From the NCBI GenBank assembly GCA_902825875.1, contig CADECP010000029.1:28408-92407 (forward strand): DNA of 64,000 bases. Direction: 5' to 3'. The notes under the pieces were generated by a model. The model was not told the DNA's origin. It did no database searches and saw only the letters and a program-made list of their open reading frames with translations. How positions within the stretch are numbered: the stretch's first letter is position 1; each line of letters opens with the position of its first letter. Both the position numbers and the translations under genes were made by a program. Shown here piece after piece: positions 10,254 through 19,340 of this stretch. This DNA is from an uncultured Acidobacteriota bacterium (GTDB taxonomy: Bacteria > Acidobacteriota > Blastocatellia > RBC074).

Positions 10254-10364
10254 TGAAACCTCCTGAATCAAACTTTTTGATGAAACTCTCTGGGTTGCTT
10301 GCTGGCGTTTACGACTGCCAACGCCGTTCGGTTCGCGGTCATTTCTAACCGGCAGCCAGCAATC

Positions 10365-12584
10365 TCACTTTTTGATTTCCAGTTCGACTTTGTTCAACTT
10401 GCCGCTGAAGACAAACTCGCCTTTGTCGGCGTAACTCGGAGTCACTGGCGACAGCGAATCGCGCCCAACATCGAAACCTTCCCACGAAATCAAAAACGGC
10501 AACGTGCGCGGAATCGCTGCTTCAGCGACTTTTCGGTCATTGATAAACAGCGCGCCAATTCCTTTCTCCTTCTGAAATTCAAAACGCAGAGCCGTTACAC
10601 CAGTCGGAATTTCTTCGCTGGATTCGATCTTCGTGAATTTGCCGATGAAGTTGTATTCGTAAACCAAGCGGTTGTTTTTTACATAAAAGGTATAACCGCT
10701 GCGATAACTGCCAAAAGCCGCAAGCACGCCTTCGGCGGTTTTGTCTGCGCGTTCGACATGAGCCGTAATCGTGTGAGATTGGCCGCGAGTGTCTGGCGCG
10801 GCTCCCGGATTCCAGTGATCCATTCCCGGATAAAACGTGAAGCTGTTACGGCTTTGCGGAGATTCGGCAATATGCGGAAACCAAATTTGAATCGTCCGAT
10901 CATCCAGCGGCAACACGCCGTACTTTTCGGCTTCGCGTTGCCAGACGGTTTGCAGCTCTTTCAGCTTGTCGGGGAATTTGTCGGCGACGTTGTGAACAGC
11001 CGAAAAGTCCTCCATCGTGTTGAACAACTCCCACTTGTCCTGATCGAACGGAGCGCCGCGATTGTGAGCGACGGCGGCAGTCCAACCTTCGTGCCAGATG
11101 GCGCGGTGGCCGATCATTTCAAAGTATTGAGTCGTTTTCCGAGTCGGCGCTTTCGCGTCGGCAAAGGTGTAAGCCATGCTGACGCCAGCGATTGGCAACT
11201 GTTCAACTCCGCGATGAACCGTCGGAGCTTTCAAGTTCAGAGCTTCCAAAACTGTCGGCGTAACATCCGTGATGTGATGAAACTGCGTGCGAATCGCGCC
11301 TTTGTCTTTGATCCCGGCTGGCCAGTGAACGATGAATGGATCGCGTATGCCTCCGAAATGCGTGTTCTGTTTGTAGCGTTGAAACGGCGTGTTCGACGCC
11401 TGTGACCAGCCCCACGGAATGTTGCTGAATCCGCGCTCGGTTCCGATCTGGTCAATGCGCGCTAAGTTGTCGGCCAGGTTTTCAGGAATGCCGTTGTAAT
11501 ACGCCGTAGCATTGACGGTTCCCGTCGCGCCGCCTTCCTGGCTGGAGCCGTTGTCGGAAACCAAAACCAGCAAGGTGTTTTCCAGCTTGCCGCTTTCTTC
11601 CAGATATTTTGTCAGCCGTCCGATTTGCGCGTCGGCGTGTTCAATAAATCCGGCATAAGCTTCCTGCAAACGAATGAACAATCGCTTTTCGTCCGCCGAC
11701 AAAGTTTCCCAAGCTTTGACGCCCTCGTTGCGTGGAGCCAGTTCTGTATTCTGTGGAACGATTCCCAGCTTTTTCATTCGCGCCAATCGGTCGGCGCGAA
11801 TCGCGTCCCAACCTTTGTCGAAAACGCCTTTGTAACGATCAAGGAATTCTTTCGGAGCTTGATGAGGCGCGTGGGCTGCGCCAAAGGCCAGATACGTGAA
11901 AAACGGCTTGCCTGGCAAAGCCATTTGCTGATTGCCGATGAACTCAATCGCCTTGTCCACCAAATCTTCGCTGAGATGATAACCCGCGCGGCGCGTAGGT
12001 TCGACACGATGATTGTCGTAAGTCAGCGCCGGAAAGTATTGGTCGGTTTCGGCGTCCAGAAATCCGTAAAAGCGATCAAAGCCGCGTCCCAACGGCCAGT
12101 TGTCATACGGCCCCGCCGGAGTCGTTTCATACGTCGGAGCCAGATGCCATTTGCCCAACGCAAAAGTGTTGTAACCGTTGTCGCGCAAAACTTCTGACAA
12201 CATCGCGGCTTTTTTCGTCACTTTGCCTTTGGCGTTTTCTTCGGTAGTGACCATGTTTGTGATGGCGCGAACGCCTACGGTGTGATGATTGCGCCCGGTC
12301 AGCAAAGCCGCCCGCGAAGGCGAACACAACGCCGTCGTGTGAAAGTTGTTGTAACGTAATCCCCCAGCCGCCAGCCGATCAATGTTCGGCGTTTTGATTT
12401 CCGATCCGTAACAGCCCAGATCGGCAAAGCCTACGTCATCCAGAACGACGTAAACGACGTTGGTCTTTGGTGATTGGCTGGCTTGCTGCTGTATGGCCAA
12501 ACCCGGCTTCGAGCCGAACAAGCCAACCAACAACACGACAAACAAACACAGATTGAGTCTTTGCGGATTCGGTTTCGATTTCAC
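10365..12584 (-). CDS. Secreted arylsulfatase (sulfatase family)
   Basis: The 739-aa enzyme has a signal peptide ('LCLFVVLLVGLFGSKPGLA') and the sulfatase signature CSPSRAALLTGRN with the formylglycine Cys near residue 87. The metal-binding Asp pair is in 'VVLDDVGFADLGCYG' (about 49-50). A 'LVSDNGSSQEGG' segment gives further metal ligands. It is long for the family and carries a C-terminal extension like large alkyl/aryl sulfatases. It should hydrolyse sulfate esters outside the cytoplasm once its Cys is oxidised by a formylglycine-generating enzyme, which is not in this window. I chose GTG at 12584 because GGAGG lies 8 nt ahead; the longer frame starts with TTG inside a repeat hairpin. Confidence 0.93.
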   Translation of the reverse strand: MKSKPNPQRLNLCLFVVLLVGLFGSKPGLAIQQQASQSPKTNVVYVVLDDVGFADLGCYGSEIKTPNIDRLAAGGLRYNNFHTTALCSPSRAALLTGRNHHTVGVRAITNMVTTEENAKGKVTKKAAMLSEVLRDNGYNTFALGKWHLAPTYETTPAGPYDNWPLGRGFDRFYGFLDAETDQYFPALTYDNHRVEPTRRAGYHLSEDLVDKAIEFIGNQQMALPGKPFFTYLAFGAAHAPHQAPKEFLDRYKGVFDKGWDAIRADRLARMKKLGIVPQNTELAPRNEGVKAWETLSADEKRLFIRLQEAYAGFIEHADAQIGRLTKYLEESGKLENTLLVLVSDNGSSQEGGATGTVNATAYYNGIPENLADNLARIDQIGTERGFSNIPWGWSQASNTPFQRYKQNTHFGGIRDPFIVHWPAGIKDKGAIRTQFHHITDVTPTVLEALNLKAPTVHRGVEQLPIAGVSMAYTFADAKAPTRKTTQYFEMIGHRAIWHEGWTAAVAHNRGAPFDQDKWELFNTMEDFSAVHNVADKFPDKLKELQTVWQREAEKYGVLPLDDRTIQIWFPHIAESPQSRNSFTFYPGMDHWNPGAAPDTRGQSHTITAHVERADKTAEGVLAAFGSYRSGYTFYVKNNRLVYEYNFIGKFTKIESSEEIPTGVTALRFEFQKEKGIGALFINDRKVAEAAIPRTLPFLISWEGFDVGRDSLSPVTPSYADKGEFVFSGKLNKVELEIKK

Positions 12585-12620
12585 AGAGTTAGCCTCCAGT
12601 CGAAGAATGTTTTTGAGATA

Positions 12621-12694
12621 ACGGAACAAACGGAAATAACGGAAAAATACCGTCTATCTTTTTCCGTTTATTCCGTTATTTCCGTCTGTTCCGT
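12621..12694. repeat. Inverted repeat of ACGGAA-type units
   Basis: Arms of 23 bp with one mismatch (12621-12643 and 12672-12694) are made of reiterated CGGAA words (ACGGAACAAACGGAAATAAC). It lies between the sulfatase 5' region and the stop of the DCC gene at 12723, so it may end transcription of the DCC/DUF2071 pair. It belongs with the other short-unit hairpins in this window. Confidence 0.85.
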
Positions 12695-12722
12695 AAGCTT
12701 CAGTAGTTTTTCTGAAAAGCGA

Positions 12723-13112
12723 TCACCGCTTCAAAGCACAAGCTTTCAATCCAAACCATGCTGAGATTCGGTGACGATTCACCGCTACCAGTTTGTAGCC
12801 GATGACTTCACACAGCAGCAGAATCGGCAGCGCATAAGTCAAAACGATCAGCGGCTTCCAGACTGGTCGTTGCCACAAGAAATAATTCACGCCAAAGGCT
12901 CCGCCGTAAACGCGGCCACTCCGAGTAATCACTTTCAATTCTTTCGTGCAGCTTTCGTAGCTGATGCCAAATTTCAGTAATTCGCTTTCGTCAAACATCA
13001 GGTAAGACTGAACGACGAATTCGCTGTTCACTCGTTTGGCAAGCTCAGAACACCACGTGCAAATGCCGCAATCGCCATCAAACAGCAGATGATCTTTTTC
13101 CGCTTGAATCAC
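12723..13112 (-). CDS. DCC-family (DUF393) thiol-disulfide oxidoreductase-like protein
   Basis: The 129-aa protein carries the family-defining 'HLLFDGDCGICTWCSELAKR' at residues about 8-27. The DGDCGIC element contains the C-x-x-C pair expected of a thioredoxin-like active site. The C-terminal hydrophobic stretch ('PLIVLTYALPILLLCEVIGY') may be membrane-associated. Length matches the family. Its ATG overlaps the stop codon of the DUF2071 gene by 4 nt (ATGA at 13112-13109), so the two are very likely translated together. Substrate unknown. Confidence 0.9.
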   Translation of the reverse strand: MIQAEKDHLLFDGDCGICTWCSELAKRVNSEFVVQSYLMFDESELLKFGISYESCTKELKVITRSGRVYGGAFGVNYFLWQRPVWKPLIVLTYALPILLLCEVIGYKLVAVNRHRISAWFGLKACALKR

Positions 13113-13837
13113 AGCCGGACTCCTTTTCGCACGATGATCGGCGAACCGTCGGCGACAAAAGCCGAGCTTGGTTTGCCGCTTAAAGCTTCGACAAACTGCG
13201 CGCCGTAAACGAGTTCAACATCGCAATCGAACTCGGCTTCGCTGACTTGCCAGACATTCCACGACGGATGTTCGACTTGATATTCAACCGTGCCGCCATC
13301 GCGTTGCCGCGCGTAGCCCCAGTAATGTTCGGTGATGAATTCTTCTTCGGAACCGGCGACCAGCGGCTGAGCTTTGCCAGTGGCGCGAATGCGCAAAAAG
13401 TTCCGGCCAGTTTTTTCCATCCAGCCGTATTCGACCAACCCGCTTTTGGTGAAGGAAGCTTCGCCCAAATCCGTGCCGTGCCACATCCGCCTGGCCACAT
13501 AATTTTCGTTGTAAGCCACACGCGCGACAGCGGCAATGGCAAAACGCGGAACGATTTCTTTGACAAAAACGACGCCGCGCCGCCAACCGTCTTCAGCTTT
13601 GCGGCGAACGTAAAAGCGCAAATTGATCTCTTCAAAGTTGCGATGAAACGGAATCGCCAAGCCAGCAACGCGCGTGTTCAAAAACAGGAAGCCGACTTCG
13701 CTGACGAAGGTTTTGCCTTGCCACGTGTCCAACTCGGTTCCGCGCGGAACCAGCGGCTGCAAAATCGCCGGATCAATTTCGTAATTTATCATTGCCAGAG
13801 AGCGCCACTCTGCGGTCAGAAACTCTTGAGTTTTCAT
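13109..13837 (-). CDS. DUF2071 (YqjF-like) protein
   Basis: The 242-aa protein begins 'LTAEWRSLAMINYEIDPAIL' and continues with 'QPLVPRGTELDTWQGKTFVS', the typical DUF2071/YqjF opening. Later 'RFYVRRKAEDGWRRGVVFVK' and 'ITEHYWGYARQRDGGTVEYQ' also fit the family. The fold is acetoacetate-decarboxylase-like, but the usual catalytic lysine context is not obvious, and biochemical activity is unknown. It is the first gene of a coupled pair with the DCC protein. The ATG at 13837 matches the family's usual N-terminus. Confidence 0.88.
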   Translation of the reverse strand: MKTQEFLTAEWRSLAMINYEIDPAILQPLVPRGTELDTWQGKTFVSEVGFLFLNTRVAGLAIPFHRNFEEINLRFYVRRKAEDGWRRGVVFVKEIVPRFAIAAVARVAYNENYVARRMWHGTDLGEASFTKSGLVEYGWMEKTGRNFLRIRATGKAQPLVAGSEEEFITEHYWGYARQRDGGTVEYQVEHPSWNVWQVSEAEFDCDVELVYGAQFVEALSGKPSSAFVADGSPIIVRKGVRL

Positions 13838-13911
13838 ATCGGTGTCTCTGGCGCATTATCATTCGCCGACAGAAAGCCATCAAGAAACCGCGAACCACAA
13901 ACTGATCTTCT

Positions 13912-14418
13912 CTAAAATCGCCACCGAGTCGCATCTTTCGGAAACTGTGTCCACGCCAGTACAACTTTTGGCGTGAAGATAAAGGTTCCCGGCGCTTCGT
14001 AATCTTCGGGCTTCGGGCGGTAGCCGTACTTTTCAGCCGAAAGATCAGCCAGTTGAACGGTCAGAGCCTTGTCCGGATTCGCCATTGGACGCGCCTCGCC
14101 CTGCAAAATTACGACATCCGAACCGCTTTCCAGATGAACCGTAACCGCTGAATTTTCGGCCAGATTGCGGCTGCGTTTGGTTGTCATGCCTCCGCCAAAA
14201 TACAGCTTGTTTTCTTTCCACAATCCCCACACCGGAGTCGCATGCGGATGCGCGTCGTGGCTGACTGTGCAAATCCAATAGTTTTGCGCCGCCGTCATTC
14301 GTTCAGTCACGTGCGACCAATCCAGCATTCCTTTTTTGTTTGCGGGAATGCCGTAACCGGGCATGTGCGGACGGTCAGCTATTGGAGATGTGGTTGCGGT
14401 ACGAAATTCCTTTTTCAT
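13912..14418 (-). CDS. Pyridoxamine 5'-phosphate oxidase-fold (PPOX) protein
   Basis: The 168-aa protein has the split-barrel flavin-binding pattern: '[20 protein letters not shown]' about residues 45-64, followed by '[20 protein letters not shown]' and '[18 protein letters not shown]'. Such proteins bind FMN, F420 or heme; the cofactor cannot be decided by eye. I chose the ATG at 14418 (MKKEFRT) because AAAGGA lies just ahead, whereas the in-frame ATG at 14433 has no ribosome-binding site. It lies 21 bp downstream of the alpha/beta hydrolase gene on the same strand. Confidence 0.88.
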   Translation of the reverse strand: MKKEFRTATTSPIADRPHMPGYGIPANKKGMLDWSHVTERMTAAQNYWICTVSHDAHPHATPVWGLWKENKLYFGGGMTTKRSRNLAENSAVTVHLESGSDVVILQGEARPMANPDKALTVQLADLSAEKYGYRPKPEDYEAPGTFIFTPKVVLAWTQFPKDATRWRF

Positions 14419-14439
14419 GACTTTTCCTTTCATCTAGTT

Positions 14440-15312
14440 TTACGACGCCTGAAACACGCCGTGAATGAAAGCAGTGATCCGATTGCGATAAGCCTCTCCG
14501 CCGCGGCCGGCCAGATTGTGGCCGCCGTTTTCAATGATGAACAACTGTTTTGGTTCTTTCGCCGAAGCAAACAACTTGCGACCTTGCGCGACGGGAATCG
14601 TTCGGTCGTCGGTTCCGTGAGCCACCAGCACAGGGCAATTGGCGCTGGCGATTTTGCGAAACGATTCAAATCGGTTTTTGGCCAGCCGCCGCACAAAGCC
14701 AGGAAGAAACGGCAGCGCAAACTCGCCCATTTCGTCGGCAGAACTCAAGCCGGATTCGACCACCAACGCGCCAACCGGTTTGCGCGAAGCCACATCAATC
14801 GCCACAGTCGTCCCCAGCGACATTCCGTACAGCACCAGCTTTTCCGGCTTCACGCCGCGTTCGTTCAGCAAATAGTTGTAAGCCGCTTCGCCGTCGGCAT
14901 TCAGCGCCCATTCGTCTGTCACTTCGCCGTCGCTGCGTCCGTAGCCTCGATAATCGAAAAGCAAAACATCAAAGCCGTCTTCGGCCAGCTTCACGCCGTA
15001 CCAGCCCGCGTTGGTGATGTTGCCGCCGTTTCCGTGACAGTGAAGGATCGTTGCCAGCGGAGGTTGCTGGCGAGCTTTCAAAAACCATCCGTGAATCCGC
15101 TGGCCGTTGGCAACGTTGATCCAAACATCTTCGCCATTCGGCGGCGGAGTCCATTCCACGCCCGGCGAATACCGATCCGGATGATGCGTCATGAATTGCT
15201 CCACGCGGCGCAACGTGACGAAGCAAATCACCGCCAAAATCGGCAGGTAAATCGCCAGCCGAGCCGCGCGCGGCAGCCGAAAGAAGGAAAAGCGTTTGGG
15301 TTTGTTTTCCAT
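14440..15312 (-). CDS. Membrane-anchored alpha/beta hydrolase
   Basis: The 290-aa protein has an N-terminal hydrophobic anchor ('LAIYLPILAVICFVTL') and an alpha/beta-hydrolase core: oxyanion region 'TILHCHGNGGNITNAG', 'LLFDYRGYGRSDGEV', nucleophile elbow GMSLGT with the serine near residue 160, then 'CPVLVAHGTDDRTIPVAQG' with the acid and 'NGGHNLAGRGG' with the histidine. It resembles the BAAT/Abhd13-like group with broad esterase or peptidase potential. The triad appears complete. It precedes the PPOX gene by 21 bp. Substrate unknown. Confidence 0.9.
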   Translation of the reverse strand: MENKPKRFSFFRLPRAARLAIYLPILAVICFVTLRRVEQFMTHHPDRYSPGVEWTPPPNGEDVWINVANGQRIHGWFLKARQQPPLATILHCHGNGGNITNAGWYGVKLAEDGFDVLLFDYRGYGRSDGEVTDEWALNADGEAAYNYLLNERGVKPEKLVLYGMSLGTTVAIDVASRKPVGALVVESGLSSADEMGEFALPFLPGFVRRLAKNRFESFRKIASANCPVLVAHGTDDRTIPVAQGRKLFASAKEPKQLFIIENGGHNLAGRGGEAYRNRITAFIHGVFQAS

Positions 15313-15379
15313 GCCAACCGGTACGAAAAGAAAAAGCGCAGCGTTCGACAGAACTCTGCGCTCAGATGAGAAACGGGAA

Positions 15380-15455
15380 TAGACAGGATGAACAAGATTT
15401 ACGGGATGGAGATAAATTCTGTTACATCCTGTAAATCCTGTTGAATAATCCTATC
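15380..15455. repeat. Imperfect inverted repeat related to the 6438 element
   Basis: The left arm (GACAGGATGAACAAGATTTAC, about 15382-15402) pairs imperfectly with the right arm (about 15424-15455, containing ATCCTGTAAATCCTGTTG). The words ACAGGAT and GATTTAC match those of the hairpin at 6438. The right arm overlaps the stop codon of the S9 peptidase gene at 15451, so this is probably that gene's transcription end. Confidence 0.75.
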
Positions 15456-17580
15456 TTGAAGCTGTCGCGCCGCCCGGCTTCAACCATTGATCGAACCAGT
15501 CGAGCACAGTCTTGTACCAAAGCTCACTGTTCTGCGGCTTCAAAATCCAGTGGCCTTCGTCGGGGAAATAAAGCAGCCGCGACGGGACGTTTTTGCGTTG
15601 GAGCGTGGAAAACAACTGTATGCCTTCGCCAATCGGCACGCGGTAATCCAGTTCGCCGTGAACAACCAAAGTTGGCGTTTTGAACTTCGCGGCGTGCATG
15701 TGCGGTGACCATTTTGTGTATAGCTCAGGCTTTTCCCACGGCGTACCTTTGAATTCCCATTCCTGGAACCACAACTCTTCGGTGGCATACATGCTGACCG
15801 AATTGAAAATGCCGGCGTGCGAAACGTAGGCTTTGAAACGGTCTGTGTGCCCCATCATCCAGTTCACCATGTAACCGCCGTAAGAACCGCCAGCGGCTCC
15901 GATGCGCGCTGGATCAACGTAACCTTGCTTGACGACGTAATCCACGCCCTTCATCAAATCTTCGTAAACCGCGCCGCCCCATTCGCCGCTGATTTGTTCG
16001 GTGAAACCTTGCCCGTAACCCGTCGAACCGTGCGGGTTGATAAGCACTGTCACGTAACCGCGCGCCGCCCACATTTGCGCGTTCCAGCGATAGCCCCAAT
16101 TGTCCAGCCATGCGCCTTGCGGCCCACCGTGAACCAGCAAGACCATCGGATACTTTTTCGCTTTGTCGAATTGCGGCGGCTTGACGATGAAGCCGTGAAT
16201 TTTGGAAACCTGATTTTTGCCGAAATCCGTGGTGACTTTGGCCTTGCCCAGCTTGTGGGTTTTCGGATTTGGCAAGGAAACCTTTGCGCCGTCGAACCAG
16301 AAATCTTCAGCCGCGTTCAAATCAAGCTGCGCTAGCAAGGCTGCGTTGGTTTTGGTCAGTTGTCTGGCGTTCGTGCCATCGGAATTTGCGGCAAAGACTT
16401 CAGCGGGCATCGTCAAACTTGACCGCGTGAAGGCAAGCGTTTTGCCATCGGTGGAAAGCGAAATGCCGTTGCTGGCAGTTTTGGCTATCAACGATTCCAC
16501 TCCGCCTTCATTGATTGAAACCGAACCGAGCAGTTCGCGTCCCTGGTCTTCGGCAACCAAAAACAATCCCTGACTGTCAGCCGCCCAAATCACTTCGCCG
16601 ACGCTGCGGTCAAAATCCGTCGTCAATTCTTTCACTGCGCCGCTTTGCCGGTTGTACAGCATCAGCTTGAAGCGGTCGGCTTCGTAGCCGTAACGATCCT
16701 GCGAGCGGTAGGCGATCCATTTTCCGTCCGGCGAATAACGCGGCGTGCTGTCGTAACCGGTGTTCGCGCCGGTGATGCGTTTGGCTTCGCCGCCCGCGAT
16801 TGGCACGATGAACAGGTCGTTGTTCGTGCTCAGAGCTTCCTGCTTGTCTGTGTTGCGCGCAAAGCAAAGCTCTTTGCCGTCGGGCGAAAAGTCATAAGCC
16901 AGCGGGTCGCCAAGCGAGAACGGCGGCGAATCGAAATCCCCTGGCGTCAGGTCTTTGGCTGCGCCGCCATTCGCCGAAACAACAAACACGTGCGAACGCT
17001 TGCCGAGCTTGAAATCCGACCAGTGACGATAAAGCAATCGGTCAGCGATGACGGCTTTGACTTTGCTGGCGTCGGCGGCTGCGGCTTTGTCGGCGGTGCA
17101 TTTCAGGTCGGCGCATTCGGGATAAACTTCGGTGGAAAAGGCGAAGAGCTTGCCGTCAGGCGACCAGGTGAAATCAGCCACGCCGAGCGGCACGTCCGTC
17201 ACTTTGCGCGGATTCGAGCTATCCGCAGCCGCGACGAAAATCTGCGGCGCTCCGTCGCGCGAAGATAAAAACGCGATCCATTTGCCGTCGGCAGACCAGC
17301 GCGGCGTGTCGTCGTTGCGCTGCGAAGTAATCAATTGTCGCGCCTCTCCACCAGCAGTCGGGACAAGCCAGATGCTGCGTTTGCCGCGATTGGCTTGTTT
17401 ATCAATCGCGTTGACGACATAAGCGACCCATTTGCCGTCTGGTGAAATCTGAGCGTCGGCCACACGCTTCATCGAAATCAGATCGTCGAATGCGATGGGG
17501 CGTTTGGTTTGAGCCAACACCGTCAAGCTGAAATAAGCGGTAAACGCCAATAGGCAGATTGTTTTCAAAAAAGACTTCAT
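15451..17580 (-). CDS. S9-family (prolyl oligopeptidase / acylaminoacyl-peptidase-like) serine peptidase
   Basis: The 709-aa protein has a signal peptide ('KTICLLAFTAYFSLTVLAQ'), an N-terminal WD40/TolB-like propeller of about 400 residues with repeated 'SPDGKWIAY' blades, and a C-terminal alpha/beta-hydrolase domain. The nucleophile motif is GGSYGGYMVNW (Ser near residue 565). 'GELDYRVPIGEG' provides the Asp and 'FPDEGHWILK' the His. It should cleave short peptides in the periplasm or outside. Secreted S9 peptidases are abundant in Acidobacteria. A REP-like palindrome separates it from the upstream esterase gene. Confidence 0.95.
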   Translation of the reverse strand: MKSFLKTICLLAFTAYFSLTVLAQTKRPIAFDDLISMKRVADAQISPDGKWVAYVVNAIDKQANRGKRSIWLVPTAGGEARQLITSQRNDDTPRWSADGKWIAFLSSRDGAPQIFVAAADSSNPRKVTDVPLGVADFTWSPDGKLFAFSTEVYPECADLKCTADKAAAADASKVKAVIADRLLYRHWSDFKLGKRSHVFVVSANGGAAKDLTPGDFDSPPFSLGDPLAYDFSPDGKELCFARNTDKQEALSTNNDLFIVPIAGGEAKRITGANTGYDSTPRYSPDGKWIAYRSQDRYGYEADRFKLMLYNRQSGAVKELTTDFDRSVGEVIWAADSQGLFLVAEDQGRELLGSVSINEGGVESLIAKTASNGISLSTDGKTLAFTRSSLTMPAEVFAANSDGTNARQLTKTNAALLAQLDLNAAEDFWFDGAKVSLPNPKTHKLGKAKVTTDFGKNQVSKIHGFIVKPPQFDKAKKYPMVLLVHGGPQGAWLDNWGYRWNAQMWAARGYVTVLINPHGSTGYGQGFTEQISGEWGGAVYEDLMKGVDYVVKQGYVDPARIGAAGGSYGGYMVNWMMGHTDRFKAYVSHAGIFNSVSMYATEELWFQEWEFKGTPWEKPELYTKWSPHMHAAKFKTPTLVVHGELDYRVPIGEGIQLFSTLQRKNVPSRLLYFPDEGHWILKPQNSELWYKTVLDWFDQWLKPGGATASR

Positions 17581-17593
17581 TACTCTCTCCGTT

Positions 17594-17699
17594 TGGAGTG
17601 CGGCGACTGGTCGCCGCTTTCCTTTCTTTGTCGAACATTCCGGTTGATCGGCAGTGATTTGAGACTAATGCAAAAGCGGCGACCAGTCGCCGCACTCCA
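17594..17699. repeat. REP-like element: two 27-bp arms, each itself palindromic
   Basis: Arms 17594-17620 and 17673-17699 are perfect inverted copies (TGGAGTGCGGCGACTGGTCG and onward). Each contains an internal palindrome GCGGCGAC-TG-GTCGCCGC. This is the layout of a paired REP/BIME element. It occupies almost the whole gap between the esterase stop at 17704 and the S9 start at 17580. The S9 ribosome-binding region (GAGAG) lies directly beside it. Confidence 0.9.
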
Positions 17700-17703
17700 G
17701 AAA

Positions 17704-19260
17704 TTATTGTCCGCTGCCAGCAGCTTTTGCCGCAGCTTTCGGCTGTCGTTTATGAGCGTCGAACCAGTCGAAAATGCCTTTGAAACCGGGAACGGCAATG
17801 TCTGTGTGATTGCCGCCGGGTACTTCGATGTATTTGATTTTGATGCCCAGCGCCTCGCCTGCTTTGACCATCTTGCGCGATTCTTCGACGGAAACGGTCG
17901 GGTCTTTGTCGCCGTGGATAACTATCCAGGGAATGTGCGCGATCTTCTTCAAGCCCATCATCACGAAAGGTTGGCCGCCTCCGGCAATCGGACCGATGGC
18001 GGCAAACAGATCAGGATGATTGACGGCCACAGACCACGAACCGTATCCGCCCATCGAATGCCCCATCAAATACACGCGGTCGTCGTCAATCGAATAATCG
18101 CGCTTCATGGCTTTGATGACGTCAATCACGTCGGTTTCCGCCGAACCCATGTACATCGAGGCAGGCGCTCGGCCTTTGGGGCAGACGACCAAATAGCCGC
18201 GCGCTTCGGCAATGCGTTTGAGTTCGCCATTGTTGTAACTGGCGAAAAAGCTGTTTTCGTCTCCGCCCATCCCGTGCAGCGCGACGACCAGCGGCCATTT
18301 CTTTTTGGCATCGTAATTCGTCGGAACGAAAAAACGGTAAGGTTGAAAAGTCTGATCCACGGCTGACTGATACGCCCAGTGAATGTCGCCTCGAATAGTC
18401 GCCAACGGGGTTCTTCCAGACTTGATTACATCCAGCAAGGCGTTGGCTTCGGCGATGGCAGTTTTCAAATCCGTGCGAACAACAGACAGTTGCCCGGAAT
18501 TGACCAGATCAACCATCGTCGCTTTGTATTCCGCCGCTGCCAGTCCCGTCATCAGTTGATCGTTGAATGGCGTGAAGCGACTTTCCAGATCAGCTCGAAG
18601 TGCCTTCAGGCGAATCCTTAGCAAGCCAGCCTGCGCGTTTACGTCGCGCGCGATGCGAATGGAATTCGACTTGTAGATTTCCTCGCCGGTTTTGGGAAAG
18701 AGTTTGACGACGATTTCGTAATTGCCGTCCGGCAGATTGGGAATCACGGCTTCGAGCGTGAGCGGTTTGGCGAAATCGGCTGTGACCTCAGCAAGCTGTT
18801 TCAATTCTTTCAACGTTTCCTGTTTGCCGTCTTTGGTGACGGCGATGGATAACGCGCCTTTCAACGTTCCTTCGATCGGTTCGTCCAACGTGAACATCTG
18901 CGACAACGTCAGCTTCACGGCGTCGCCCGGATCAAAAATGGAGCTTTCCAACTTCACCGCCGCTGCTTCGGTCAAAGCGGCTGCCGGAGTCCATTTGCGG
19001 TTCCGCATCAAATACATGCCGTGCGTCAGATGTTTGAGAGCTTCGCCGTATTTTTTGTCGTTATTGGCGGTGCGGGCTTTGGATTCCAAGTCTTCAACTT
19101 GTTTGCGCGTTTCTTCGTTCATCGGCACAGAGTTTTTCAAAGTGCGATAGCCGACGGACGTTCGCAAAACCAGCCCGGCGTCTTGCGCGAATGCTGAACC
19201 GAAAACCAGCGCCGCGACAAACAGCGCCAAGATCGAAAGTCGAATCGAACCAGGTTTCAT
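17704..19260 (-). CDS. Secreted carboxylesterase-like protein with a helical N-terminal region
   Basis: The 518-aa protein has a signal peptide ('LSILALFVAALVFGSAFAQ'). Residues about 25-310 are largely helical and resemble no family I recognise. From about 310 an alpha/beta-hydrolase domain follows, similar to PHB-depolymerase/phospholipase-type esterases: 'KKKWPLVVALHGMGGDENSF', nucleophile GHSMGG (Ser near 400), 'IPWIVIHGDKDPTVSVEESR' with the acid and 'VPGGNHTDIAVPG' with the histidine. It should act on an ester outside the cytoplasm. It is upstream of the S9 peptidase on the same strand, separated by a REP-like element. Confidence 0.88.
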   Translation of the reverse strand: MKPGSIRLSILALFVAALVFGSAFAQDAGLVLRTSVGYRTLKNSVPMNEETRKQVEDLESKARTANNDKKYGEALKHLTHGMYLMRNRKWTPAAALTEAAAVKLESSIFDPGDAVKLTLSQMFTLDEPIEGTLKGALSIAVTKDGKQETLKELKQLAEVTADFAKPLTLEAVIPNLPDGNYEIVVKLFPKTGEEIYKSNSIRIARDVNAQAGLLRIRLKALRADLESRFTPFNDQLMTGLAAAEYKATMVDLVNSGQLSVVRTDLKTAIAEANALLDVIKSGRTPLATIRGDIHWAYQSAVDQTFQPYRFFVPTNYDAKKKWPLVVALHGMGGDENSFFASYNNGELKRIAEARGYLVVCPKGRAPASMYMGSAETDVIDVIKAMKRDYSIDDDRVYLMGHSMGGYGSWSVAVNHPDLFAAIGPIAGGGQPFVMMGLKKIAHIPWIVIHGDKDPTVSVEESRKMVKAGEALGIKIKYIEVPGGNHTDIAVPGFKGIFDWFDAHKRQPKAAAKAAGSGQ

Positions 19261-19340
19261 TGTTGTAGCTCCTAAATTGGGAAGGGTTGGGTGCGAGCGG
19301 CATCCTACTCTCGAAACTCTGTGGTGGGCAAATAAAGAAA

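Noticed and set aside
12474..12764. Plus-strand frame translating to ITEQTEITEK-like sequence
   Set aside because: It is produced by the ACGGAA hairpin and antisense sulfatase sequence; not a real gene.
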